Source of the DNA: Alphaproteobacteria bacterium
Lineage (GTDB): Bacteria > Pseudomonadota > Alphaproteobacteria > UBA828
Assembly: GCA_029937205.1 (NCBI GenBank)
Contig: JAPYQV010000032.1
Coordinates: forward strand, 1 to 13,183
Length of the DNA: 13,183 bases
Reading direction: 5' to 3'
Shown here: piece by piece, positions 6,114 to 12,643 of the stretch
How positions within the stretch are numbered: the first letter of the stretch is position 1
How the letters are laid out: every line of letters begins with the position of its first letter
The notes under the pieces: generated by a model
Seen by the model: only the letters and a program-made list of their open reading frames with translations
The model's database searches: none
Told to the model about the DNA's origin: nothing
Made by a program: the position numbers and the translations under genes

Positions 6114-6983
6114 GTGGCAGATCAAGCAGAGAATATCGAGCAAAGTCGAGCGCCATTGGTGTCGCACCTGAGCGAGGTGCGACAGCGCCTGCTCTATGTC
6201 GTGATCGTTGTTATTGTTGCCTTTATCGGCTGCTTTTTTGTCGCCAACGATATTTTCAATTTCCTCGTTGAGCCCTTGAAAATAGCCATGGAGGACGCCG
6301 GCTACGACGCCAAGGTGGTCTATACCAGCCTGCTCGAGGCGTTCTTTACGGAGCTCAAGATCGCCTTCTATGGCGCTTTGTTCATCACCTTTCCGTTCAT
6401 CGCCATCCAATTTTGGATGTTTGTCGCGCCCGGCCTTTATAAGAATGAAAAGGGCGCGTTGGCGCCGTTTCTGGTCGTCACGCCAATTCTGTTCTTCGCC
6501 GGCGCCGCGCTGGTTTATTACCTGATCTTTCCGCAGGCGTGGAGTTTCTTCGTCGGCTTTCAGACCGCTGGCGCGGGGGGCGAGATCCCGACCGAATTAT
6601 TGCCCAAAATGAACGAGTATCTGTCGCTCGTCATCAAGCTGATTTTCGCCTTCGGCATTTGCTTCCAACTGCCGGTGTTGCTGACCCTGTTGGGCCGCGT
6701 CGGCATTGTTTCCTCGGCCGGGCTGAGGGCGAAACGCAAATACGCCATTATCATCGTCTTCATCGCCGCTGCCGCGTTGACGCCGCCGGATCTGGTCAGC
6801 CAGGTCGGCCTCGGCGTTCCCATGCTCCTGCTCTATGAAATCTCGATCTTCCTGGTCAAGGTGGTAGAGAAGAAGCGGGCGAAAAAACGTGCCGAGGAAG
6901 AAGCTGAAATGGCCGAGCTCGACGCCATCCTGGCCAAGGATGACGAATCCGAGGAAACGGATTTCAATTTCGGTCGCGATTAA
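6114..6983 (+). CDS. tatC: Sec-independent protein translocase TatC
   Basis: TatC is the polytopic core of the Tat receptor and binds the RR motif of export substrates. The 289-residue chain has six hydrophobic segments. Family signatures are HLSEVRQRLL near the N-terminus (E21, R23; the site corresponding to signal-peptide contact) and EAFFTELKIAFYGALF (75-90). Others are FPFIAIQFWMFVAPGLYKNEK (93-113; E112 corresponds to the functionally important Glu of the first cytoplasmic loop) and LRAKRKYAIIIVFIAAAALTPPDLVSQ in the last third. The C-terminus (about 253-289) is an extra charged, coiled-coil-like tail rich in K, then E and D, ending FNFGRD, longer than in E. coli TatC. The start is GTG at 6114, 3 bases after the tatB stop, without a clear ribosome site, so coupling to tatB is likely. 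Confidence 0.96.
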   Translation: MADQAENIEQSRAPLVSHLSEVRQRLLYVVIVVIVAFIGCFFVANDIFNFLVEPLKIAMEDAGYDAKVVYTSLLEAFFTELKIAFYGALFITFPFIAIQFWMFVAPGLYKNEKGALAPFLVVTPILFFAGAALVYYLIFPQAWSFFVGFQTAGAGGEIPTELLPKMNEYLSLVIKLIFAFGICFQLPVLLTLLGRVGIVSSAGLRAKRKYAIIIVFIAAAALTPPDLVSQVGLGVPMLLLYEISIFLVKVVEKKRAKKRAEEEAEMAELDAILAKDDESEETDFNFGRD

Positions 6984-7004
6984 TCGGCCGGGCTTTCGTC
7001 ACGC

Positions 7005-7030
7005 GTGCGCTTCGGTTAAAAGAAGCGCGT
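7005..7030 (+). promoter_or_regulatory. Stem-loop in the tatC-serS gap
   Basis: GCGCTTC (7007-7013) pairs with GAAGCGC (7022-7028) around GGTTAAAA, extendable by two G-T pairs (7005-7030). It lies in the 82-bp gap between tatC and serS, 35 bases before the serS start. It is not followed by a T run, so it is not a standard intrinsic terminator. It could be an RNA processing or stability element at the 3' end of the tat mRNA, or a serS leader structure. Confidence 0.4.
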
Positions 7031-7065
7031 TAATCACCTGCTTTCACCCGATATTTGGTTGAACA

Positions 7066-8334
7066 ATGTTCGACATAAAATGGATTCGCGAGAACCCCGA
7101 GGCCTTTGATAACGGTCTGAAACTGCGCGGCATGAACGCCGCATCAGCGGAGCTGATTGCCATTGATGCAAGTCGCCGCGCTGCCCAGACCGAGCTTCAG
7201 GAGCTGCAGCGCCAGCGCAACGCGGCATCCAAGGCGATTGGCGCGGCCAAGTCACGTGGTGAGGATGCGGATGAGAAAATGGCCGCCGTGCAGGGCTTGA
7301 AAGAGGCGTCTCAGAAACTTGAGCAGGAAGAACGCGGCCATGGCGAGGCGTTGAAAACGTCGCTTGCCGCCTATCCCAACACGCCCGCCGATGATGTGCC
7401 GAGCGGCGTCGATGAAGATGACAATGTCGAGATCCGACGATGGGGCGAGCGGCCGGAATTGGAGGGCGACGCAAAACAGCATTTCGAACTTGGCGAAGCG
7501 TTGGCCTTAATGGATTTCGAGCGCGCGGCGAAAATGTCGGGTGCGCGCTTTGTCGTGCTGACCGGCGCCTTGGCCCGGCTCGAGCGGGCGCTAGCCGGAT
7601 TCATGCTCGACCTGCACACCGGTGAATATGGTTACACGGAAGTGGCACCACCCATTCTGGTGCGTGAGGAAGCCGCATTCGGCACCGGCAACCTGCCAAA
7701 ATTTGCCGAGGATTTGTTCAAAACGGTGGATGACTATTGGCTCATCCCGACCGCCGAGATGCCGCTCACCAATCTTGTTGCCGGCGAGATATTGGAGGAA
7801 GCGGATTTACCGCTGCGCTTCACGGCATATACCCCCTGTTTTCGCGCCGAGGCGGGGGCCGCCGGCAAAGATACGCGCGGCATGATCCGCCAGCATCAGT
7901 TCGGCAAGGTGGAACTGGTCAGCATTGCCCATCCAAACGAATCGGAGGCCGAGCACGAGCGTATGACGTCTTGCGCAGAGGAAGTCCTGCGCCGCCTTGA
8001 TCTCTCCTACCGTACGGTGATGCTCTCAACCGGCGATATGGGATTTTCAGCGCGCAAAACATTCGATATCGAAGTTTGGCTGCCGGGACAGGATACCTAC
8101 CGAGAAATTTCGAGTTGCTCCAATTGCGGTGATTTCCAGGCTCGGCGCATGAACGCGCGCTTCCGCCCGAGCGGCGCCAAGGGCACCGAATTTGTCCACA
8201 CGCTGAACGGATCCGGTCTTGCTGTCGGGCGCACTCTGGTCGCCGTACTGGAAAATTACCAAAATGCGGGCGGCTCTATTACCGTACCGGAGATATTGCG
8301 CGATCGCATGGCTGGCATGGAGCGCATCGTCTAG
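7066..8334 (+). CDS. serS: Seryl-tRNA synthetase
   Basis: SerS charges tRNA-Ser (and tRNA-Sec) with serine using ATP, in the cytoplasm. The 422-residue length is standard. The N-terminus [14 protein letters not shown] is characteristic, followed by the long antiparallel coiled-coil arm (about residues 28-100, rich in E, Q, K, A) that holds the tRNA variable arm. The class II catalytic core follows. It includes TAEMPLTNL (serine/ATP pocket), motif 2 around [22 protein letters not shown] (about 258-279), and motif 3 [18 protein letters not shown] (382-399). [14 protein letters not shown] is also typical of bacterial SerRS. Only a weak ribosome site precedes ATG 7066. The stop is 2 bases before surE, so serS-surE-pcm are likely one transcription unit. 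Confidence 0.98.
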   Translation: MFDIKWIRENPEAFDNGLKLRGMNAASAELIAIDASRRAAQTELQELQRQRNAASKAIGAAKSRGEDADEKMAAVQGLKEASQKLEQEERGHGEALKTSLAAYPNTPADDVPSGVDEDDNVEIRRWGERPELEGDAKQHFELGEALALMDFERAAKMSGARFVVLTGALARLERALAGFMLDLHTGEYGYTEVAPPILVREEAAFGTGNLPKFAEDLFKTVDDYWLIPTAEMPLTNLVAGEILEEADLPLRFTAYTPCFRAEAGAAGKDTRGMIRQHQFGKVELVSIAHPNESEAEHERMTSCAEEVLRRLDLSYRTVMLSTGDMGFSARKTFDIEVWLPGQDTYREISSCSNCGDFQARRMNARFRPSGAKGTEFVHTLNGSGLAVGRTLVAVLENYQNAGGSITVPEILRDRMAGMERIV

Positions 8335-8336
8335 AC

Positions 8337-9092
8337 ATGCGCATTCTTATTTCCAATGATGACGGCATCCTGGCGCTGGGCCTGAAATCGCTTGAGCGCA
8401 TTGCGCGGATGCTGAGCAAGGATGTTTGGGTGGTGGCGCCTGAAACCGAACAAAGCGCCGCTTCTCACTCTTTAACCCTGCACCGCCCCTTGAGTCTGCG
8501 CCGCATAACGGCGCGCCGCTGGGCGGTCAACGGCACGCCGACAGATAGCGTTTATCTCGCCCTGCATAAGGTCATGGCCGGCAAGCGGCCCGATCTGGTG
8601 CTGTCGGGCGTCAATCGCGGCGGCAATATCGGCGAGGATGTGACCTATTCGGGCACCATCGCCGCGGCTATGGAAGCGACGCTTCTCGGCGTGCCTGCCA
8701 TTGCGCTCAGCCAGGTATATGGAGACGGCGGGCGCGTCAGATGGAATACGGCGGAACAGTGGGGCGTCAAAGTAGTGCGCGCGCTTCTCAAGCAGGGCTG
8801 GCCGGCCAATGTTCTGATCAACGTCAATTTTCCAGACATTCCGGCCGCCAAAGTGCGCGGCATCCGCGCCAGCAAGCAGGGCGAGCACGAGGTCGAAGAT
8901 GCCTTCGAGGAGCGTGTCGATCCGCGTGGGCGAACCTATTATTGGATCGGACAGGACGACGACGGGGCAGTGGACGGCGCGCGCGGTACGGATTTGCGTA
9001 CCATCAACGATGGCTATGTTGCGATCACGCCACTCCATTTGGACCTGACCCACCGGCCCAGTCTCAGGGCGCTTAGCAAGGCGTTTCCTTGA
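8337..9092 (+). CDS. surE: 5'/3'-nucleotidase SurE
   Basis: SurE is a metal-dependent phosphatase of nucleoside monophosphates, often encoded beside pcm and linked to stationary-phase survival. The 251-residue length fits the family. Metal ligands are visible: D8 and D9 in SNDDG, S40 in APETEQSAASHSLTL, and N93 in SGVNRGGNIG. The strongly conserved segments GTPTDSVYLALH, VTYSGTIAAAMEATLLGVPAIALS and the C-terminal YVAITPLHLDLTH are present. One oddity is that the normally conserved APG after NDDGxx reads ALG here (residues 13-15), so the proline is lost. The gene starts 2 bases after serS and overlaps pcm by 4 bases (TTGA). The enzyme call is firm; effects of the Pro change are unknown. Confidence 0.96.
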   Translation: MRILISNDDGILALGLKSLERIARMLSKDVWVVAPETEQSAASHSLTLHRPLSLRRITARRWAVNGTPTDSVYLALHKVMAGKRPDLVLSGVNRGGNIGEDVTYSGTIAAAMEATLLGVPAIALSQVYGDGGRVRWNTAEQWGVKVVRALLKQGWPANVLINVNFPDIPAAKVRGIRASKQGEHEVEDAFEERVDPRGRTYYWIGQDDDGAVDGARGTDLRTINDGYVAITPLHLDLTHRPSLRALSKAFP

Positions 9093-9739
9093 ACGGCGAC
9101 ATCCGCAAGATCCGTCTCCTGATGGAGCTGCGCAAACAGGGCGTTTCTGACACCAGTGTGCTCTCTGCCATGGAACGCGTGCCGCGCGAACTCTTCGTGC
9201 CCGAGGCGTTTCAGGATCAGGCATATGAGAATATTGCTCTTCCCATCGACGCCGGGCAGACCATCAGCCAGCCGCAAATCGTTGCCGAAATGACGGCGGC
9301 GCTTGAGTTGGGGCCACGCTTGAAGGTGCTCGAAATTGGCACCGGTTCGGGCTATCAGGCGGCCGTGCTGTCTCACCTGTGCCGTCGTCTTTACACCATC
9401 GAACGTCACCGCACATTGGCCACGGAGGCCGAGGCGCGTTTCGCCGAATTACGGCTTAACAACATTGTGCTTCAGGTTGGCGACGGCAGCAAAGGCTGGC
9501 CTGGGCAAGCGCCGTTCGACCGCATCATTGTCACCGCCCAGGCCGATATGATGCCTGAGGTACTATTGGCGCAATTGCGTGAGGGTGGCCTGATGATCCT
9601 GCCGATCGCGGAAAGCGGGCGAGAGCAAAAAGTCGTTCGTCTGCGCCGCACGGCCGATGGAGTCGAGCGCGAAGCGCTCATGGATGCCCGCTTCGTGCCG
9701 TTGCTGAACGGCATGCCGGCGCCGGCAGAGGGCGGGTGA
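9089..9739 (+). CDS. pcm: Protein-L-isoaspartate O-methyltransferase
   Basis: Pcm uses S-adenosylmethionine to methylate abnormal isoaspartyl residues so that damaged proteins can be repaired. The 216-residue chain has the family order: AMERVPRELFVPEAFQDQAY, then GQTISQPQIVAEMT (TISQP, 58-62, substrate-binding loop), SAM motif I VLEIGTGSGYQAAVLSHL (80-97), and RIIVTAQADMMPEVLLAQL with GGLMILPI further on. The chosen start is TTG 9089. It overlaps the surE stop by 4 bases and has AAGG at 9078-9081, 7 bases upstream. An in-frame ATG at 9122 would trim 11 residues but has no ribosome site. The surE-pcm pairing is widespread in Proteobacteria and supports both calls. Confidence 0.95.
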   Translation: MNGDIRKIRLLMELRKQGVSDTSVLSAMERVPRELFVPEAFQDQAYENIALPIDAGQTISQPQIVAEMTAALELGPRLKVLEIGTGSGYQAAVLSHLCRRLYTIERHRTLATEAEARFAELRLNNIVLQVGDGSKGWPGQAPFDRIIVTAQADMMPEVLLAQLREGGLMILPIAESGREQKVVRLRRTADGVEREALMDARFVPLLNGMPAPAEGG

Positions 9740-9773
9740 GCGCGGGTTTTACGCCGACTGCGCCCGAGCGCCG

Positions 9774-9803
9774 TTGAAGTGCCGCGGGCGGCTCGACTAC
9801 ACT
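9774..9803 (+). promoter_or_regulatory. Sigma-70-type promoter for the LytM lipoprotein gene
   Basis: TTGAAG (9774-9779) and TACACT (9798-9803) are separated by 18 bases and match the -35 and -10 consensus at 4 of 6 positions each. A start site about 7 bases after the -10 would fall at about 9810. The message would then carry a Shine-Dalgarno AGAAGG (9819-9824) 6 bases before ATG 9831. This makes the long-ORF TTG at 9774 a -35 element rather than a start codon, and ATG 9831 the preferred start. Confidence 0.55.
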
Positions 9804-9830
9804 TTCGCCATGCTCTTTAGAAGGCGGTTG

Positions 9831-10856
9831 ATGTGGCGCGGCGCGGCGGCACTCGCAACATCAGTATTCCTGCTGTCCGCATGCTATCAGGCACCGGCGC
9901 CCGTGGTGCAGGGCAGTTCATCGTCACAGCAGGATTCGGCACCGCCACCGGCTCAGGAAAAGCCACAAACCCGGGCGCGCGCCGAGGCCGCCGAACAGAC
10001 GGTGCCGCTTCCCCGGGCAAAACCGGCGCAAACCAAACAGCCGCGGCTAGATTCACCCGTAGATTCGCAGCAATCCTCTGGCGATGGCATCGTGCAGGTG
10101 TGGGCGGGGGATACGGTTTACGCTCTGTCGCGCCGCCATCATGTCGGCGTGCGCGATATCATCCACGCCAACAATCTGAAACCGCCTTACAAATTGCTTG
10201 TTGGCCAGACCCTGCGCCTGCCGCTGGCACGCTTTCACACGGTACGCGCCGGCGAGACGCTTTATGGGCTCTCACAGCATTTTAACGTGGTTATGAGTGC
10301 CCTGGTGCGGTCCAACGGCATTCCGGCGCCCTATCGTTTGGTGGTGGGGCAGCGCCTCCGCTTGCCGGGCGCCACGCCGCCGATTACGGAAACAGTTACG
10401 GTCACTGAAAATAAGCCAGATGAGCCGGTCAAGCGGGCCACAAAAGGCCTGCCCGCCAAACCGCCGCCGCGCGCCAGTAAATATTTTCTCTGGCCGGCCG
10501 AGGGCCGCATGCTGTCAAGCTTCGGCCCCAAGGAAGGCGGCCTGCATAATGACGGTATCAATTTTGCCGTTGCCATGGGCACGCCACTCCGCGCCACGGA
10601 AAACGGCATTGTTGCTTATGCCGGGAATGAGCTGCCGGGCTATGGCAATCTCTTGCTCATTCGCCATGACGGCGGCTGGACCAGCGCCTATGCCCATAAC
10701 GAAACCTTGCTGGTGGCGCGTGGCGATCAGGTCAAGCGCGGGCAGATCGTTTCCCATGCCGGCAGCACCGGCAACGTCTCCTCGCCGCAGGCGCATTTTG
10801 AATTACGCCGCAACGGCAAACCGGTCAATCCGGTGAAATATTTGGCGAAATTGTAG
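9831..10856 (+). CDS. nlpD: Lipoprotein with two LysM domains and a degenerate LytM/M23 domain (NlpD-like)
   Basis: This is a predicted envelope lipoprotein, 341 residues from ATG 9831, that binds peptidoglycan and probably activates cell-wall amidases during division, as NlpD/EnvC-type LytM factors do. The N-terminus is a lipoprotein signal ending LLSAC (Cys18). A Pro/Gln/Ala-rich linker follows, then LysM 1 (about 87-131, VWAGDTVYALSRRHHV) and LysM 2 (about 135-179, VRAGETLYGLSQHFNV), a second linker, and the LytM domain (about 219-341). The domain resembles E. coli NlpD over its full length (YAGNELPGYGN, SAYAHNETLLV, GSTGNVSSPQAHFELR). Compared with active M23 enzymes, the HxGxD zinc site reads NDGIN (residues 240-244) and the HxH motif reads QAH (320-322). 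It therefore probably has no peptidase activity. ATG 9810 is an alternative start (7 more residues). It is the last + strand gene before a convergent gene. Confidence 0.9.
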   Translation: MWRGAAALATSVFLLSACYQAPAPVVQGSSSSQQDSAPPPAQEKPQTRARAEAAEQTVPLPRAKPAQTKQPRLDSPVDSQQSSGDGIVQVWAGDTVYALSRRHHVGVRDIIHANNLKPPYKLLVGQTLRLPLARFHTVRAGETLYGLSQHFNVVMSALVRSNGIPAPYRLVVGQRLRLPGATPPITETVTVTENKPDEPVKRATKGLPAKPPPRASKYFLWPAEGRMLSSFGPKEGGLHNDGINFAVAMGTPLRATENGIVAYAGNELPGYGNLLLIRHDGGWTSAYAHNETLLVARGDQVKRGQIVSHAGSTGNVSSPQAHFELRRNGKPVNPVKYLAKL

Positions 10857-10893
10857 CTAATTTTATTCATTTGAAAATTTAACCCATTGATTT

Positions 10894-10918
10894 AAAACAA
10901 TAAAATTGGCATTGTTTT
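10894..10918. terminator. AT-rich inverted repeat between convergent genes, possible terminator
   Basis: AAAACAAT (10894-10901) pairs with ATTGTTTT (10911-10918) around a 9-base loop. It lies 37 bases after the LytM lipoprotein stop and 110 bases beyond the stop of the minus-strand ATPase, in an AT-rich stretch that contrasts with the GC-rich surroundings. An A/T stem with T-rich ends could work as a weak terminator in either direction, though it lacks the GC-rich stem of classical ones. No better terminator is visible in the 172-bp gap. Confidence 0.35.
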
Positions 10919-11028
10919 GTTATTCGGCGCATTTTTCGCGGAATCCAGCCGCGCCTGGCGGTTCGCCGCGGTAGCCGCATGACAGCACCTGAAACTTGCC
11001 GCAAAAAGAAATCCCGTTGCGTACAGCT

Positions 11029-11892
11029 CTATTCGCTTTTGAGCGGCGATCCCTTGCGCCCGGCCAAATCCTGCACGAATTGCCAGGCGACTCGGCCCGA
11101 GCGGGCGCCGCGTGTCATGGTCCACTCAATGGCTGCGGCTTTCAATTCCTGAGGCGACACCTCAATGCCGTGATAGGCGACATAACCTTCGATCATGTCG
11201 AAATAGGTTTGCTGGTCGCAGGTGTGGAATCCGAGCCAAAGACCGAATCGGTCCGACAATGAAACGGCTTCCTCCACCGCTTCGCTTGGGTGGATGGCGG
11301 TAGATTGTTCGTTCTCAATCATATCCCGCGCCATCAGGTGGCGCCGGTTCGATGTGGCATAAAAGATCGTGTTGTCGGGCCGGCCTTCGATACCGCCTTC
11401 GAGAACAGCCTTGAGGGATTTATAGGTGGTGTCGTCAGAATCGAAGGATAAGTCGTCGCAGAACAGGACCATGCGGCGCGCGTGCCCGCGCAGTTTCACC
11501 AAAAGCTGGGGCAGGGAGGGGATTTCTTCGCGGTGAATCTCAATCAACGCCAGACTGCCCGGCTGTTCCCTGTGGATGGCGCCGTGCACCGCCTTGATCA
11601 GCGAGCTCTTGCCCATGCCGCGCGCGCCCCAGAGAAGAGCATTATTGGCGGAATACCCGGCGACGAATCGCTGGGTGTTCTCGTACAACAAATCGCGCAC
11701 CTGATCGATGCCTTTCAGAAGGCCCAAATCCACCCGGTTGATGTGACGAACGGATTCGAGATACTCGCCTTCGGCGTGCCAAACGAAGGCGTCGGCGGAA
11801 TCCAAAGGCGCGTCCACCCGTCCCGGCGGTGCCAGGCGCTCCAGCGCATCCGCGATGCGGTGCAACAACGCTTCTGTATTTGGGTCGGTCAT
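11029..11892 (-). CDS. DUF815-family AAA-type ATPase
   Basis: This is a predicted cytoplasmic P-loop ATPase of the DUF815 family, whose cellular role is not established. The 287-residue chain has an N-terminal part with VDLGLLKGIDQVRDLLYENTQRF (about 54-76). The nucleotide site follows: Walker A GARGMGKSS (89-97) and Walker B RMVLFCDDLSF (140-150). Further downstream are ATSNRRHLM (179-187, sensor-1 region) and SDRFGLWLGF (213-222), a hallmark of the family. The gene reads against all its neighbours: it converges with the LytM lipoprotein gene and diverges from yajC across a 171-bp region. A DUF815 gene near yajC-secD is a known alphaproteobacterial arrangement, so this placement is conserved rather than an insertion. 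ATG at 11892 (reverse) gives the full conserved length. Confidence 0.93.
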   Translation of the reverse strand: MTDPNTEALLHRIADALERLAPPGRVDAPLDSADAFVWHAEGEYLESVRHINRVDLGLLKGIDQVRDLLYENTQRFVAGYSANNALLWGARGMGKSSLIKAVHGAIHREQPGSLALIEIHREEIPSLPQLLVKLRGHARRMVLFCDDLSFDSDDTTYKSLKAVLEGGIEGRPDNTIFYATSNRRHLMARDMIENEQSTAIHPSEAVEEAVSLSDRFGLWLGFHTCDQQTYFDMIEGYVAYHGIEVSPQELKAAAIEWTMTRGARSGRVAWQFVQDLAGRKGSPLKSE

Positions 11893-11905
11893 GCGAGAAC
11901 CTGAA

Positions 11906-11928
11906 CGGGCATTATTATTAAAAGCCCG
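11906..11928. repeat. Inverted repeat in the divergent DUF815-yajC region
   Basis: CGGGC (11906-11910) and GCCCG (11924-11928) flank a pure A/T loop (ATTATTATTAAAA) 14 bases upstream of the DUF815 ATPase start. On the minus strand the A/T core contains TAATAAT, a possible -10. The element may therefore be the promoter or operator of that gene, or a leader hairpin. No other copy is seen in the window. Confidence 0.3.
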
Positions 11929-11981
11929 CGCAACCTATTCATAAGCGCATCCACGGTCAACATCGCGGCGCGTATTACCAT

Positions 11982-12010
11982 TTGCCCGTACGGCTTTTAT
12001 TGCCTATCTT
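11982..12010 (+). promoter_or_regulatory. Sigma-70-type promoter for yajC(-secD)
   Basis: TTGCCC (11982-11987) and TATCTT (12005-12010) are separated by exactly 17 bases and match the -35 and -10 consensus at 4 of 6 positions each. Transcription would begin near 12017, giving a leader of about 47 bases to the yajC start. This is the best-spaced promoter candidate in the window and fits the divergent arrangement with the minus-strand ATPase. Confidence 0.6.
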
Positions 12011-12027
12011 GCGGAGCAATTTTTGGG

Positions 12028-12060
12028 GGCCCAAAGGGCCTGAATTAGAGGAGAGGAAGA
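12028..12060 (+). promoter_or_regulatory. yajC leader hairpin and strong ribosome binding site
   Basis: GGCCC (12028-12032) pairs with GGGCC (12036-12040) over an AAA loop near the predicted 5' end of the message. It is followed by a long purine tract, AGAGGAGAGGAAGA (12047-12060), which includes AGGAG and GAGG 7-10 bases before ATG 12064. The ribosome site is much stronger than those of most neighbours, suggesting high YajC synthesis. The hairpin may protect the 5' end; that part is inference. Confidence 0.5.
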
Positions 12061-12063
12061 AAT

Positions 12064-12603
12064 ATGCCTCGATTGTTTGCCAAGGCGGGAAATCTCGCGG
12101 TGGCGGGAAAAGTAAGCCTGCTGGGATTGGTCCTGTTTGGTTTGACCGCATGTCCACAGGGTCAGGGCGGCGAAGGCGAAGGCGGCCTGGGTGGCATTGG
12201 TGCAATCCTGCCGCTGGTGCTGATTTTTGTTGTTTTCTATTTTCTCCTGATCCGTCCGCAGCAGAAAAAACAGAAGGCGCATCGCGCCATGCTGAGCGAA
12301 GTGCACCGCGGCGACGATATCGTGACCAATGGCGGCATTGTCGGCCATGTGGTCAAGATCGGGCGGGACGATAATCTCCTGGTCGAAATTGCGCCCAATG
12401 TCCGGGTTCGCGTCATGCGTAATATGATTTCCGAAGTAATCCGCCGCCCCGATCCCGACTTCGATGAAGAAGATGAAGAAGAGGATTATGAGGAGGAGGG
12501 GAGCTACGAAGAGGAGGAGTATGAAGATGACGGCGAATTCGAGGATGATGATTCGCAAGATGATTCGCAGGATGATTCGTCTGGGGAAAAACCCGACAAA
12601 TAA
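12064..12603 (+). CDS. yajC: Sec translocon accessory YajC with lipoprotein-like signal and acidic tail
   Basis: YajC is the small inner-membrane partner of SecDF in the Sec holotranslocon. The family core is clear: membrane helix ILPLVLIFVVFYFLLIRPQQ (48-67), then KKQKAHRAMLSEVHRGDDIVTNGGIVGHVVKIG and VRVRVMRNMISEVI, the conserved cytoplasmic domain. At 179 residues it is well above the usual 85-130. Two extras account for this. First, an N-terminal extension (1-44) has a basic start, a hydrophobic stretch VSLLGLVLFG (17-26) and a lipobox LTAC (Cys30), followed by a Gly/Glu linker. Second, an acidic tail (130-175) is made almost entirely of D, E and a few Y/S. The start is well fixed by a strong ribosome site. 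The helix would keep the usual periplasm-to-cytoplasm direction even if Cys30 is lipidated outside. secD follows after 40 bases. Confidence 0.93.
   Translation: MPRLFAKAGNLAVAGKVSLLGLVLFGLTACPQGQGGEGEGGLGGIGAILPLVLIFVVFYFLLIRPQQKKQKAHRAMLSEVHRGDDIVTNGGIVGHVVKIGRDDNLLVEIAPNVRVRVMRNMISEVIRRPDPDFDEEDEEEDYEEEGSYEEEEYEDDGEFEDDDSQDDSQDDSSGEKPDK
12547..12582 (+). repeat. Three tandem 12-bp repeats in the yajC tail
   Basis: GATGATTCGCAA, GATGATTCGCAG and GATGATTCGTCT follow one another in frame, encoding DDSQ-DDSQ-DDSS (residues 162-173). Because the unit is four codons, copy-number change by slippage would lengthen or shorten the acidic tail without a frameshift. Confidence 0.8.
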
Positions 12604-12643
12604 TCCTTTGGGCTCACCTCCGTCTGAATCGTAACACTCAACC

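Noticed and set aside
7031..7065. T-box or other amino-acid riboswitch before serS
   Set aside because: The leader is only 82 bases with no T-box motif or terminator/antiterminator pair, and T-boxes are not expected in this group.
8472..9224. Minus-strand ORF (250 codons) opposite surE and the start of pcm
   Set aside because: It overlaps two clearly recognisable genes on the other strand, and its R/A-rich translation has no family features.
9774..9830. TTG-initiated extension of the LysM/LytM lipoprotein gene
   Set aside because: The TTG falls in a good -35 box, and ATG 9831 has a proper ribosome site with a compact lipoprotein signal, so the extension is probably not translated.
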